From Acididesulfobacillus acetoxydans (lineage in GTDB: Bacteria > Bacillota > Desulfitobacteriia > Desulfitobacteriales > Desulfitobacteriaceae): DNA of 64,000 bases. The notes below the pieces were generated by a model, which saw nothing but the letters and a program-made list of their open reading frames with translations, searched no databases and had not been told where the DNA came from. Location of the stretch: NCBI RefSeq assembly GCF_902729405.1, contig NZ_LR746496.1, forward strand, positions 3,658,001-3,722,000. The letters are read 5' to 3'. Shown one piece after another: positions 33,766 to 42,645 of the stretch (position 1 is its first letter; each line of letters opens with the position of its first letter). The position numbers and the translations under genes are program-made.

Positions 33766-34305
33766 TCAGGCCTCGGCTTTTTTCTCTTTATCCGGTTTTT
33801 TCTCGTTATCCGGTTTCTTCTCCTGCTTCTTCTCCTGCTCCTCTCTCTTAGCCATCGTTCTCAGTTCCTCGCGGTTGTGCCTCAAGGATTGCAAACTGTC
33901 CTGCAGCCGTGCGTCCACGTGCCCCAGCAGTTCATCCGCATATTGGGCCGCCCCGGCCTTGACCTCCCGGGCATAAGCCTGAGCCTTCTTGACGATGTCT
34001 TCGGCATAAGCTTCGGCCTGTTTGGCAATTTCGTCTTCCCCCGCCATCTTCTCCGCATAACTCTTGCCCCGCTCCACGATCTTCTGAGCTTCGGTCTCGG
34101 CTTCGTTAATAATCCTTTGCCTTTCGCTCAGGATCCATTTGGCATCCTGAATCTCCTCGGGCAGAGCGGCACGGATGCGGTCCAAAATGTCAAAGACCCC
34201 TGTGTCATCCACCAAGACCTTACCCGTCATAGGGATTTTTGTTCCACGATCCACGATTTCCTCAAGTTCTTCGATCATCGCCAGAACATCGTTATCCAAA
34301 CCCAT
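33766..34305 (-). CDS. Coiled-coil protein of unknown function, often annotated as ATPase/ATP synthase b-like
   Basis: The 179-residue protein starts MGLDNDVLAMIEELEEIVD behind an AAGGAG site. After about 55 residues containing VFDILDRIRAALPEEI, the rest (about 60-150) is a long charged helix rich in A, E and K (INEAETEAQKIVERGKSYAE, then KKAQAYAREVKAG). It ends in a lysine/glutamate tail with repeats of E-K-K-P-D. Homologues sit between rsmD/coaD and ylbJ in Clostridia. I recognise no enzymatic motif, signal peptide or membrane helix, and the similarity to ATPase subunits is probably only the coiled coil. The frame is open 80 codons upstream, overlapping rsmD, but that part is not conserved-looking. 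Confidence 0.75.
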   Translation of the reverse strand: MGLDNDVLAMIEELEEIVDRGTKIPMTGKVLVDDTGVFDILDRIRAALPEEIQDAKWILSERQRIINEAETEAQKIVERGKSYAEKMAGEDEIAKQAEAYAEDIVKKAQAYAREVKAGAAQYADELLGHVDARLQDSLQSLRHNREELRTMAKREEQEKKQEKKPDNEKKPDKEKKAEA

Positions 34306-34384
34306 CCTCTCCTTCTCGTCTGTATGGAAGCCAAATTCTGTCGCCTGAGCGGGCACACTTGCCGTCGGCACATACTGCGGAACG

Positions 34385-34945
34385 CTATCGGCCCGGCTCG
34401 ACGTCCGTGCATTGCAAATACCGGACCACCGTATCCCCGTATGACGCTGTCTTTCTCGTTTCAAACCGTTTCGGAACCAAGATGGACTCATCCTTCGCCG
34501 TCTCGGCCACAATAACCCCGCCCGGATGCAAGCGGCACGGCTCACTCAACTCCGCCAGAGCCCTGTCCACCAGTCCCAGCCTGTAGGGAGGGTCAAGAAA
34601 AATTAAATCAAACACCGGGTCCTTGTGCTCTCTCAAATAAACGAAGGCATCCATGCACCATAAGCGGACCCTCTCTTGCATACCGGCCAAGCGAATGTTG
34701 GCCCCGATCACCCGGGCGGCTGCCCGGCCGTTCTCCACCAGAACCGCCTCTTTTGCTCCCCGGGAAAGCGCCTCTAAGGCCAGGCTTCCGGTACCGGCAA
34801 AAAGGTCAAGCACGAAAGCTCCCTCCAGCTTGTCCCGAAGAACATTAAAAACAGCCCCTTTGACCTTGGAGGCGGTCGGTCTGGTCTGACGCCCTTCAAC
34901 CGCTCTCAGCCGTCTTCCCCGTAACTCGCCCGCTATGATCCGCAT
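34385..34945 (-). CDS. rsmD: 16S rRNA (guanine-966-N2)-methyltransferase
   Basis: RsmD methylates G966 of 16S rRNA. The 186-residue protein starts MRIIAGELRGRRLRAVEG and shows RPTASKVKGAVFNVL. The SAM site is DLFAGTGSLALEALSRGA (about residues 50-67) and the catalytic DPPY lies in DLIFLDPPYRLG. The start at 34945 has no better alternative; a frame of 21 more codons is open. coaD, which usually follows rsmD in Firmicutes, is not here; a coiled-coil gene takes the next place. Confidence 0.93.
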   Translation of the reverse strand: MRIIAGELRGRRLRAVEGRQTRPTASKVKGAVFNVLRDKLEGAFVLDLFAGTGSLALEALSRGAKEAVLVENGRAAARVIGANIRLAGMQERVRLWCMDAFVYLREHKDPVFDLIFLDPPYRLGLVDRALAELSEPCRLHPGGVIVAETAKDESILVPKRFETRKTASYGDTVVRYLQCTDVEPGR

Positions 34946-35345
34946 AGAAACAAAAACCGTTCCTTTCTCCCGCCTGAAGGCCCCCTTTGTCGTTCCACCG
35001 GCTCCCAAGCGTCTTTCTCACACCGGCCATGACTCGATGTTATACTTTATCTATTTTAGTATAGCACAAAGCGTCCCCCAGCCAAAAGACCGAACCGTGG
35101 ATAAAATTCGCCTCGGGATTCAATACTAACTCCGTGCTCAACCCGGTTTAGTTTGCGCTCGGGCCTCACCCGTCTTCACCCCGTGATTCTTCTATTCTCC
35201 GCTCCCGATATTTTTCCTCCCGATATTCTTCTTCTCGATAGCTCCCCTCTCGAACCCTTGAACAACTCCAGATAATTCTAATCCCAGTCAAGCCGGTGAT
35301 CCCGACCTATCAGCCTGCCCGAAGAAGCGAAACGAGGAGGATCCC
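34946..35345. other. Divergent spacer between rsmD and gpr
   Basis: This 400-bp stretch separates minus-strand rsmD from plus-strand gpr. It holds the probable rsmD promoter (35058-35085) and, right of it, pyrimidine-rich sequence with three imperfect CTCCCGATATT-like units (about 35203-35240). A GACCTATC-type region before gpr gives no sigma-F/G match I would defend. Confidence 0.45.
35058..35085 (-). promoter_or_regulatory. Promoter candidate of rsmD
   Basis: TTGGCT (35085-35080) and TATACT (35063-35058) are 16 bp apart on the minus strand, about 110 bp upstream of the rsmD start. Confidence 0.4.
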
Positions 35346-36332
35346 ATGAAAAAAAGCGAATTATACCGACATCTGACTGTCAACTTGGATTTGGCGCTCG
35401 AAGCCCACGAAATTCTCCGGGGGGAAACGGGAACCGAAGTTCCCGGCGTGCGGATGGATGAGGAGCGCTATGAACACTGTAACGTGACGACCATCACCAT
35501 TGAGACTGACGAGGGTGTTAAGGAAATGAACAAACCCAAAGGGCGTTACGTCACGATGGAGGCCCCGCAAATTCGCGACAATGACCGCGACACCCAGCGC
35601 GAAATCACCCAAGTCCTGGCCGGTAAATTAACGGAACTGATGGGGATCGGGGAGGATGCCGGGGTTCTCCTCGTCGGCCTGGGCAACTGGAATGCCACGC
35701 CTGACGCCCTGGGACCCAAAGTCATCAACAAAAGCCTGGTAACCCGCCACCTGTTCAAACAGTCGCCGAACGAATTGAAGGGGAAGCTCCGCGAGGTCAG
35801 TGCCATAGCCCCCGGAGTCCTCGGCCTCACCGGAATCGAAACGGCCGAAATCATCCGGGGAATTGTCGAACACGTCAAACCGGACTTGGTCATTGCCGTC
35901 GATGCCTTGGCCGCCGGATCCTTAGAGCGCATCGGGACCAGCATCCAACTGGCCGATACGGGAATCCACCCGGGCTCTGGGGTCGGCAACCACCGCGCCG
36001 GAATCAACGAAGAAAACATCGGCTGTAAAGTCTTAGCCATCGGCCTGCCCACCGTCGTTAACGCCGCGGTCATTTCCGGCAACACGCTTGACGTCTTGCT
36101 GGATGAGTTGAAGACCAGCCCCACCCTCTACAAAATCTACAAAGGCCTCAATCCGCAATTCATGCAAAACATCATGGAAAAAGTCCTCTCTCCTTATAAA
36201 GGGACACTCATGGTCACTCCCAAAGAAATAGACTCCTTGATTGACGTCACCGCCAGGATTATAGCCGGAGCACTCGGCCTCAGCCTTCATCCGGGCATCA
36301 ATCCGGAAGACTATGAACGTTACTTGCAGTAG
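35346..36332 (+). CDS. gpr: Spore germination protease GPR
   Basis: GPR is the self-processing endopeptidase that degrades small acid-soluble proteins when spores germinate. The 328-residue protein shows the start region RHLTVNLDLALEAHEIL and the pro-region around EVPGVRMDEE. The conserved core includes LLVGLGNWNATPDALGPKV (about residues 112-130), VIAVDALAAGSLERIGTSIQ (about 182-201) and DTGIHPGSGVGNHR. A GAGGAGG site precedes the ATG. It converges with a short SASP-like gene, its likely substrate, across a shared terminator. Confidence 0.96.
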   Translation: MKKSELYRHLTVNLDLALEAHEILRGETGTEVPGVRMDEERYEHCNVTTITIETDEGVKEMNKPKGRYVTMEAPQIRDNDRDTQREITQVLAGKLTELMGIGEDAGVLLVGLGNWNATPDALGPKVINKSLVTRHLFKQSPNELKGKLREVSAIAPGVLGLTGIETAEIIRGIVEHVKPDLVIAVDALAAGSLERIGTSIQLADTGIHPGSGVGNHRAGINEENIGCKVLAIGLPTVVNAAVISGNTLDVLLDELKTSPTLYKIYKGLNPQFMQNIMEKVLSPYKGTLMVTPKEIDSLIDVTARIIAGALGLSLHPGINPEDYERYLQ

Positions 36333-36371
36333 GTGAAGCGACCGCTCATCCGGCGGTTGGCGCACCACCAG

Positions 36372-36402
36372 AAAAAAGGAGCGGCCGGATCCGCTCCTTT
36401 TC
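36372..36402. terminator. Bidirectional terminator between gpr and the SASP-like gene
   Basis: A6 precedes and TTTT follows the hairpin GGAGCGG / loop CCGGAT / CCGCTCC, so it works for gpr on plus and for the short spore gene on minus. It lies 39 bp after the gpr stop and 29 bp after the minus-strand stop. Confidence 0.85.
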
Positions 36403-36430
36403 TGACTGTCATCTCATCCTTACTATAACC

Positions 36431-36559
36431 TTATTTATTGGCGGTGTTGGGGAAGCGCTTGTGTTTGCGATTGGCTATGCCAATTTCTTGAGCCACCTCG
36501 TACTTGAACTGTTCCATTTCGGGAGTCAGCCGAATCTCGTTCTTCCCTTGGTCAGCCAT
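36431..36559 (-). CDS. Very short alpha/beta SASP-like protein
   Basis: The 42-residue product begins at an ATG with a perfect GGAGGT six bases upstream. Its middle part, PEMEQFKYEVAQEIGI, matches the first conserved block of alpha/beta-type small acid-soluble spore proteins, including the K-(F/Y)-E-(I/V)-A-x-E sequence that GPR cuts. The second SASP block (GSVGGEMVKRM-like, DNA-binding) is absent: after the first block come a basic stretch ANRKHKRFP and a stop. I see no continuation in other frames, so this is either a genuine half-length family member or an old truncation. Its position next to gpr supports a spore role. Confidence 0.6.
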   Translation of the reverse strand: MADQGKNEIRLTPEMEQFKYEVAQEIGIANRKHKRFPNTANK

Positions 36560-36702
36560 GCGCGCACCTCCTCTGTCTGTTGTTGGAGCGGCAGACCTGC
36601 TTCGCTGCCGCCAATATTTTTTCCTTTTTTCACGGCTTCCATCACTATTATTCGCCCCACAGGCAAAAACATACCTGGCAAAATCGTGCAAAAAAAGCCG
36701 CG

Positions 36703-39162
36703 TTAGTGGATTCCCGTTTTACCGGAATCATAAAGGCCGGATACCGCCTCCAACACGGCTTGATACCTGTCCGGCTCCGCCAAAACCTTCTGAGCAAAGA
36801 GATGGGCTTGTTCGACCAGGAGTCCGTCCCGAGACAGGTCTGTCAGGCGCAGCTCCGGAAGTCCGTGCTGCCGGGTACCCATGAGTTCCCCCGGCCCGCG
36901 CAGGCGCAGATCCTCTTCCGCGATTTTAAAGCCGTCCTGGGTCCGGCACAGCACCTCCAAGCGGCGGCTTGATTTAGCCTCCGACATCAGAATGCAGTAG
37001 GACTGCTCGCTTCCCCGTCCGACCCGTCCGCGCAATTGGTGCAACTGGGCCAATCCGAACCGTTCCGCCCCTTCGATCACCATCACGGACGCGTTCGGAA
37101 CATTTACCCCGACTTCCACCACAGTGGTTGCCACCAGGATGTGAATCCCGCCCCGTTGAAACTCATGCATTACGGCTTCCTTTTCCCCGCCTTTCATGCG
37201 GCCGTGCAGGAGGGCGATCCGCTGCTGGGGAAAACGCCTTTGCAAGGCCTCCGCCCTCTCTTCAGCCGATACCAAATCCGACATCTCGGAGCCCTGCACC
37301 AGTGGGCAGACGACGTAAATTTGCCGCCCCCGGCTCATCTGTTCTTCCATAAACTTTTCCAGGCTCGGCCGGCCCCGTTCACTCAGCCGGCGCGTCAGAA
37401 CCGGTTTCCGTCCCGCGGGCATTTCATCAATCACGGAAAGCTGCAGGTCTCCGTAGAGCGTCAAAGCCAAAGTTCGCGGAATCGGGGTCGCCGTTAGGAC
37501 AAGGACGTGCGGACTTTCCCCTTTTCCTCGCAGCAAAGAGCGTTGGCGCACGCCGAAGCGGTGCTGCTCATCGGTAACCGCCAAGCCCAGACGCCGGAAG
37601 CTCACACTTTCCTGGATCAAAGCATGGGTCCCGACGACGACCTGAACCTGGCCCAGCGCGAGCCGCCTCAAAGTCTCGTCACGCAGCGAACGGCTCTGGC
37701 TGCCCAGCAGAAGGGCAATTTTCACACCTAAAGGAGTAAGGGACTTTTCCAAGGACTGATAATGCTGTTCAGCCAAAATTTCCGTCGGAGCCATCATCGC
37801 CCCCTGATAGCCTGATTCCACAGCCCGCAGCAGAGCCGCCATGGCCACCACGGTCTTGCCCGAACCCACATCACCCTGAACTAAGCGAGCCATCCCCTTC
37901 GTCCCAGCCATGTCGCGCAGAATCTCCCCGATCACCCGCTCCTGCGCTTTGGTCAAACCGAAAGGCAAGCCCGCCAGCAATCCGGCCACCATCCCGGTAT
38001 CCCTGTTCAAGGCTGGGCTCGCCGCGTCCGCCGGCCCCCGGCGCAGGAGAGCAACCGCTAACTGCAGGAAGAGAACCTCCTCCCAAACCAGGCGTGTCCT
38101 GGCCAAGGCCAGGCTCTCCGCGGACCGGGGAAAATGAATCTCGCGATAAGCCTGCGCGCGCTCCATCCACTTCTCGCCGGCCCCCGCCCCCAAAAACTCG
38201 GGAAACAAACCCTCCGTCCGGTCGACGACCTGGCGGACAATTCCCCGCAACGTTTTGGAAGACAGGCGGGCTGTTTCCGAGTACACCGGGACGATCTCAT
38301 CCCGGGCGCTTCCTTCCCCGTCCGCACTTTCAATGTCTGCGGCCAGAATTTCACAAAGATGCCTCTGACATTGAATCTTGCCCGTAACCACCACCCGGGT
38401 CCCGACCGGATACTGCCTGAGGACATAAGTCCGGTTAAACCACACGGCCTGGATAACGTGCCTCCCCTGCTCAATCCCCAGTTTGATTACCTTGATTCTT
38501 CCGGGAGAAACCTGCCCGTAGACCACCGTTCCGTAAACGCTCGCCGTCTCCCCGTCCCGCAACTCTTCAAAACTCCTGAGACGGCGATCCTCGTAGCGCC
38601 TGGGGAAATAAAGCAGTAAGTCCCGGGCCGTTTCCAGACCCAGGCCTTGCAATTGCTTCATCCGCTCCGGCCCAACCCCCTTAAGGAACTGCAAAGACGA
38701 GTCTTTGACCTTTTCCGGGAAGCCGGAAATTCCGGCCCCTTTCCCATGTCCTCCGGGGCTGAGTGCACTGGGCCGGCCGCAAACGCCCGGCCCGCCGGCC
38801 GCCGCCGGCTGCTCCTCTCCGCTCACACTCCGCTTCTCCGCCGTGAGCCGCTCCTCTCCGCTCACACTCCGCTCCTCTCCCGCCGGCCGCTGCTCTCCCG
38901 CCTCCTCCGTCAGTCCGTCTATCTCCGCCAGAAGGGCGGGAAAAGCCTCCCGCCTCTTCAGCGGACTCATATGCGCATAACGCAAGGCGATCTGCCTCAT
39001 CAGAGTCAGGTTCCGTCCGGGCACAAGCTGTTCCAGCCGGGGGAGTATACCGTTGAGGAAGACACTGAATCCGCCCAGGGCGCCCGTGTTGGTATACCCT
39101 TGTCTTTCCTCCGCCACCGCGGCTTTGCGTAAGTTCGCCAGCACCAGCCGCAGCGTATTCAT
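36703..39162 (-). CDS. recG: ATP-dependent DNA helicase RecG
   Basis: RecG reverses stalled forks and migrates branched DNA. The 819-residue protein contains the wedge domain with an OB fold (about residues 150-330). Helicase motifs I (GDVGSGKTVVAM), II as DEQH, III (LTATPIPRTLALT) and VI (QLRGRVGRGSEQSYC) follow. An extra N-terminal helical domain of about 80 residues precedes the core, as in many Clostridia and Deinococcus. Between it and the wedge lies a low-complexity linker (about 85-145) with an internal duplication, EERSVSGEE at about 96-104 and a second RSVSGEE at 111-117. It overlaps sdaAA by 4 bp. Confidence 0.97.
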   Translation of the reverse strand: MNTLRLVLANLRKAAVAEERQGYTNTGALGGFSVFLNGILPRLEQLVPGRNLTLMRQIALRYAHMSPLKRREAFPALLAEIDGLTEEAGEQRPAGEERSVSGEERLTAEKRSVSGEEQPAAAGGPGVCGRPSALSPGGHGKGAGISGFPEKVKDSSLQFLKGVGPERMKQLQGLGLETARDLLLYFPRRYEDRRLRSFEELRDGETASVYGTVVYGQVSPGRIKVIKLGIEQGRHVIQAVWFNRTYVLRQYPVGTRVVVTGKIQCQRHLCEILAADIESADGEGSARDEIVPVYSETARLSSKTLRGIVRQVVDRTEGLFPEFLGAGAGEKWMERAQAYREIHFPRSAESLALARTRLVWEEVLFLQLAVALLRRGPADAASPALNRDTGMVAGLLAGLPFGLTKAQERVIGEILRDMAGTKGMARLVQGDVGSGKTVVAMAALLRAVESGYQGAMMAPTEILAEQHYQSLEKSLTPLGVKIALLLGSQSRSLRDETLRRLALGQVQVVVGTHALIQESVSFRRLGLAVTDEQHRFGVRQRSLLRGKGESPHVLVLTATPIPRTLALTLYGDLQLSVIDEMPAGRKPVLTRRLSERGRPSLEKFMEEQMSRGRQIYVVCPLVQGSEMSDLVSAEERAEALQRRFPQQRIALLHGRMKGGEKEAVMHEFQRGGIHILVATTVVEVGVNVPNASVMVIEGAERFGLAQLHQLRGRVGRGSEQSYCILMSEAKSSRRLEVLCRTQDGFKIAEEDLRLRGPGELMGTRQHGLPELRLTDLSRDGLLVEQAHLFAQKVLAEPDRYQAVLEAVSGLYDSGKTGIH
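38812..38877. repeat. In-frame repeat in the RecG linker
   Basis: CTCTCCGCTCACACTCCGCT and close variants occur twice within recG codons 96-117, coding for two copies of a (K/E)RSVSGEE segment. The repeat keeps the reading frame. Confidence 0.7.
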
Positions 39163-40022
39163 GGCAATGTCAACTGAATCTTTCGTGCCGTCGGGGTAGC
39201 GGCCAACCCTCCCTGAGCGGTTTCCCGCAGTGAACAGGGCAACTGCCTGCCGATCAGGGCCATGGTATCGATGACCTCATCCAGCGGAATCGCGCTTTTC
39301 ACCCCCGCCAGGGCCATTTCGGCACCGGTCAGGGCCAGAACGGCGGCCGTAGCGTTACGTTTGATACAAGGGACCTCAACCAACCCTGCCACCGGATCGC
39401 AGACCAGGCCAAGAAAAGATTTCATCGTAATCGCAGCGGCATGAGCTGTCTCTTCCGGGGTGCCCCCGGCAAGCTCGACCGCCGCCGCCGCCGCCATAGC
39501 GGCGGCCGAACCGATCTCCGCCTGGCAGCCGCCCTCGGCACCGGCAAGAGTCGCCCGCTCGGCCACGACCATCCCCAGCCCTGCCGCCGTAAACAAGGCC
39601 AGCACCACCTCTTCTTCCGGGTAGTTGCCGCTCTCCTGCACCGTCAGCAAGACCCCAGGCAGCACCCCGCATGAGCCGGCTGTCGGCGCCGCGACGATCT
39701 TCCCCATCCCGGCGTTGACTTCCGCCACGGCCAGGGCCCTGGCAACCGCCCCGCTCAAGCGGTCTCCCACCAGACTCTGCCCGTTTAAACGCCTCTGCTC
39801 CACTTTGACCGCATCCCCGCCGGACAAGCCGGAAAGTGAGTGCTCTTTCTTCTTCAAGCCTGTCTCAACCGCCTGATACATTACCCGCAAATTGGCCCGC
39901 ATCCGCTCAAAAAGCTCCTCGGCCGTCTTTTCCAGCTCACTCGCCTGCTCCTGCAGGACCACCCGGCCAATTTTCTTCTTCTGTTGGTTCGCTGCCTGCA
40001 CCAAATCCATGTATGACCGCAT
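39159..40022 (-). CDS. sdaAA: L-serine dehydratase, iron-sulphur type, alpha subunit
   Basis: This subunit carries the 4Fe-4S cluster that deaminates serine to pyruvate. The 287-residue protein has the expected cysteines in AGSCGVLPGVLL (about 116), GAEGGCQAEIGSA (about 160) and the CDPVAGLVEVPCIKRN block (about 208-223). It starts MRSYMDLVQAANQQ. It follows the beta subunit gene by 9 bp and runs 4 bp into recG. Two-subunit iron-sulphur SDH is typical of Gram-positive anaerobes. Confidence 0.96.
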   Translation of the reverse strand: MRSYMDLVQAANQQKKKIGRVVLQEQASELEKTAEELFERMRANLRVMYQAVETGLKKKEHSLSGLSGGDAVKVEQRRLNGQSLVGDRLSGAVARALAVAEVNAGMGKIVAAPTAGSCGVLPGVLLTVQESGNYPEEEVVLALFTAAGLGMVVAERATLAGAEGGCQAEIGSAAAMAAAAAVELAGGTPEETAHAAAITMKSFLGLVCDPVAGLVEVPCIKRNATAAVLALTGAEMALAGVKSAIPLDEVIDTMALIGRQLPCSLRETAQGGLAATPTARKIQLTLP

Positions 40023-40031
40023 TTTTACCTC

Positions 40032-40703
40032 CTAGACCAAGGGATCGATCGTCATTGAACGCTTTAAAACCGGCATTTTGCCCAGGAGCGCCGCGACCGC
40101 CGGATCGATTTTTTGGTCCATTTCCACAACCGTTAAGGCCACTGCGCCTTTCTTCTCCCGGGAAACCCGCATCTCGGCGATGTTGATCTGGGCAGCCGCG
40201 AGAATAGCGGTCACCTGCGCTACCACTCCGGGAAGATCTTGGTGCAAAATGACCAAAGTCGGGTAATCTCCCCTCAGCATGACCGGAAATTCATCGATGC
40301 CGCGGATCTCAATCTGTCCTCCCCCGATGGAACAACCCAAGACCGTTGCCTCGTGTCCGGTTGCCCCCTTCAGGTCAAAACGAACACTGTTCGGATGGAC
40401 ATCACCCAAATCCCCGGCTGAGAAAACGGTTTTCAAGCCTGCGGCCGCCGCCATTTCCATGGCCCGAGGGATGCGCTCGTCATCCGGCAGCATGCCTAAG
40501 AGCCCGGCCACCAAAGCCAAATCCGTTCCGTGCCCTTTCCCGGTTTCCGCAAAGGAACCGTGCAATATGATCTTGGCTTCCCGCGGTTCATCGCCAAGGA
40601 TCTTCCGCGCCATGAGTCCCAGGCGCACCGCGCCCGCCGTATGCGAACTCGACGGTCCCACCATCACCGGCCCCAGAATATCGAAAACGTTAATTCGTGC
40701 CAC
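40032..40703 (-). CDS. sdaAB: L-serine dehydratase, iron-sulphur type, beta subunit
   Basis: The 223-residue beta subunit begins with MARINVFDILGPVMVGPSSS followed by HTAG, the conserved first domain. It ends in an ACT domain (about residues 150-223, with DLPGVVAQVTAILAAAQIN) that may sense serine. I start at the GTG at 40703 with GGAAGGTG just upstream; the frame is open 58 codons further into fakA but without family similarity. It pairs with sdaAA downstream. Confidence 0.95.
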   Translation of the reverse strand: MARINVFDILGPVMVGPSSSHTAGAVRLGLMARKILGDEPREAKIILHGSFAETGKGHGTDLALVAGLLGMLPDDERIPRAMEMAAAAGLKTVFSAGDLGDVHPNSVRFDLKGATGHEATVLGCSIGGGQIEIRGIDEFPVMLRGDYPTLVILHQDLPGVVAQVTAILAAAQINIAEMRVSREKKGAVALTVVEMDQKIDPAVAALLGKMPVLKRSMTIDPLV

Positions 40704-40725
40704 AGTTTCACCTTCCGAAAAGATC

Positions 40726-42549
40726 CTATTCAACACCCAAGATATAGTAATACAGTGGCTGCCCTCCCGGATAAACCTCCACCTCGACCTCGGATTTTTG
40801 CGTCTGCAGCCAATTTTCCAGTTTCTTCGCTTCCTCAGCTTCGGTCTCCTGGCCGTAAAACACCGTAACCAGGTCATAATTGCGCCAGTCCATTTTTTCC
40901 AGGGTTTTTTCCGTAACTGTCAGCACGTCCTTGCCGACCGCCACCAATTCCCCTTCCGCCAGGCCCAAAATATCCCCCTCGCCGATCTCGAAACCTTCAA
41001 ACTGAGAGTCCCTCACGGCATAAGTGATTTCACCGGATCCTACCCGTTCCAAGGCCTCCCGCATAGCCTGCGCGTTTTCCTCCGCTTTCGCCCCGGTTTG
41101 AAAGTTCACCAGAGCCGCGATTCCCTGCGGAATAGAACTGCTGGCGATAACCTCCACCCGGCGGTCGGTCACAAGCTCCCGAACCTGCTCCGCCGCCATG
41201 ACAATGTTGGGATTGTTCGGCAGGATAAAGATGTGGCGGGCCCGCACTTTCCTGACCGCGGCCGCCAAATCCTCCGTACTCGGATTCATCGTCTGGCCCC
41301 CGGACACCACCCCGTCCGCACCCAGGCTGGCGAACACCCTGGCGATCCCTTCGCCCGCGGCCACGGCGACCACTCCCTGTTCCTTCAGGGGCTCTTCCCG
41401 CCGGCTCCCGGCTTCCGTCCCGCGCACAGACACGTCCGAATCCCCCCCTCCCTCTCCGGGCTGAGCCGGGGAAGTTTCGTCGTTCTTTTGCCCTTCAACG
41501 CTCTGCCCTTCTCCCGCGCCGGCAACTCCTGCCGTCTCCTCGCCGGGAATTCCTCCCATTTCCTTAGCGGCATGGGCCGCCGCCTCATTTTGAGCCAACA
41601 TGTTATGTATGGCTACCTCATGCAAAGCCCCCCAGCGCAAGGCATAATCCAACACCTGCCCCGGATTTTTGGTATGGATATGTATTTTGGCGACCTCCGG
41701 AGTACCCACCACGAGCATGCTGTCGCCCCAGTCCGCCATATCCTGCTTGATGCGTTCCAGGGGAATCTCCCTGCCTTTAAGGAGGAATTCCGTACAGTAG
41801 GGATACTCCAAATCCTCTACTCTGAACAATCCGCCCGCCGCGGGTTCGGCCGAGCGTTCAGTCAGGTCCGGCGCCGCGGCGGAGACCGTCTTGCCCTCCG
41901 GCACAACAGAGTTTCCTTCCAAGGCCGAGATCCACCCCCGGAGAATCAGGATGAAACCCTGCCCCCCGGCATCCACCACTCCGGCCCGCTTGAGAACCGG
42001 CAATAGTTCGGGCGTTCTCGCCAAAGCTTTTTCGCCCTTTTGACAACCTTCCCTGAGGGCAGCCAGGACGCCGCCGCCCTGTTTGGCCCGAGCCAAGGCC
42101 CCCCGCGCCGTCTCTTTGGCCACGGTTAAAATCGTCCCTTCGACCGGCTTCATCACCGCCTTGTAGGCTGTTTCAACCCCCGTCTGCAGAGATTGAGCCA
42201 CCTGCGTGGCATTGGCGGCGTCGAGACCGTCCAGCCCTTTGGCCACCCCGCGCATCAGTTGCGAGAGGATCACACCCGAATTGCCTCTGGCACCCATCAG
42301 GGAACCCATGGAAACAACCGCCGCCGCTTCCGCCAGCGAAGGATTGGACAGTTTGGCAACCTCCCTTGCCGCGCTCTGAATGGTCAAGTGCATATTAGTT
42401 CCCGTATCACCGTCGGGAACCGGAAAAACATTCAAAGCGTCCACTTGCGCTTTTTTCTCTTCCAGTGCCCGCGCTCCCGAAACAATCATTTCTTTCCATT
42501 GTGCTCCGTCAACCGTGTTCATCAAGTCGGCGCCCGGTTTCAAACTCAT
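40726..42549 (-). CDS. fakA: DAK/DegV-type fatty acid kinase A-like protein (YloV)
   Basis: FakA with the lipid-binding FakB phosphorylates exogenous fatty acids in Firmicutes. The N-terminal kinase (DhaL/DAK2) domain shows NVFPVPDGDTGTNMHLT (about residues 41-57), the three Asp ligands for Mg-ATP, and GSLMGARGNSGVILSQ. The middle and C-terminal parts (about 240-330 and 390-607) are the YloV-specific domain with the EFLLKG and GDSMLVVG blocks. Residues about 330-388 are an unusual low-complexity insertion rich in G, E, S and Q. The gene follows the Asp23 gene, as yloU-yloV in Bacillus. No fakB is visible in the window. Confidence 0.9.
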   Translation of the reverse strand: MSLKPGADLMNTVDGAQWKEMIVSGARALEEKKAQVDALNVFPVPDGDTGTNMHLTIQSAAREVAKLSNPSLAEAAAVVSMGSLMGARGNSGVILSQLMRGVAKGLDGLDAANATQVAQSLQTGVETAYKAVMKPVEGTILTVAKETARGALARAKQGGGVLAALREGCQKGEKALARTPELLPVLKRAGVVDAGGQGFILILRGWISALEGNSVVPEGKTVSAAAPDLTERSAEPAAGGLFRVEDLEYPYCTEFLLKGREIPLERIKQDMADWGDSMLVVGTPEVAKIHIHTKNPGQVLDYALRWGALHEVAIHNMLAQNEAAAHAAKEMGGIPGEETAGVAGAGEGQSVEGQKNDETSPAQPGEGGGDSDVSVRGTEAGSRREEPLKEQGVVAVAAGEGIARVFASLGADGVVSGGQTMNPSTEDLAAAVRKVRARHIFILPNNPNIVMAAEQVRELVTDRRVEVIASSSIPQGIAALVNFQTGAKAEENAQAMREALERVGSGEITYAVRDSQFEGFEIGEGDILGLAEGELVAVGKDVLTVTEKTLEKMDWRNYDLVTVFYGQETEAEEAKKLENWLQTQKSEVEVEVYPGGQPLYYYILGVE

Positions 42550-42645
42550 TTCCCCCTACTCCACACAAACTGGCAAACCTCCCGGAAACCTCTTGCCGAG
42601 CCATGTCTGATAGCCCGAAAGACCGGCAAGTTATCGCTCCAGACT

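Noticed and set aside
33766-34545. A 259-codon version of the coiled-coil protein
   Set aside because: The first 80 codons overlap rsmD in another frame and look like translated antisense-type sequence; the ATG at 34305 has an excellent ribosome site.
40279-42006. A 575-codon plus-strand open frame opposite sdaAB and fakA
   Set aside because: Antisense shadow of conserved coding sequence; its composition is rich in R, P, H and Q as expected for mirrored codons, and no domain is seen.
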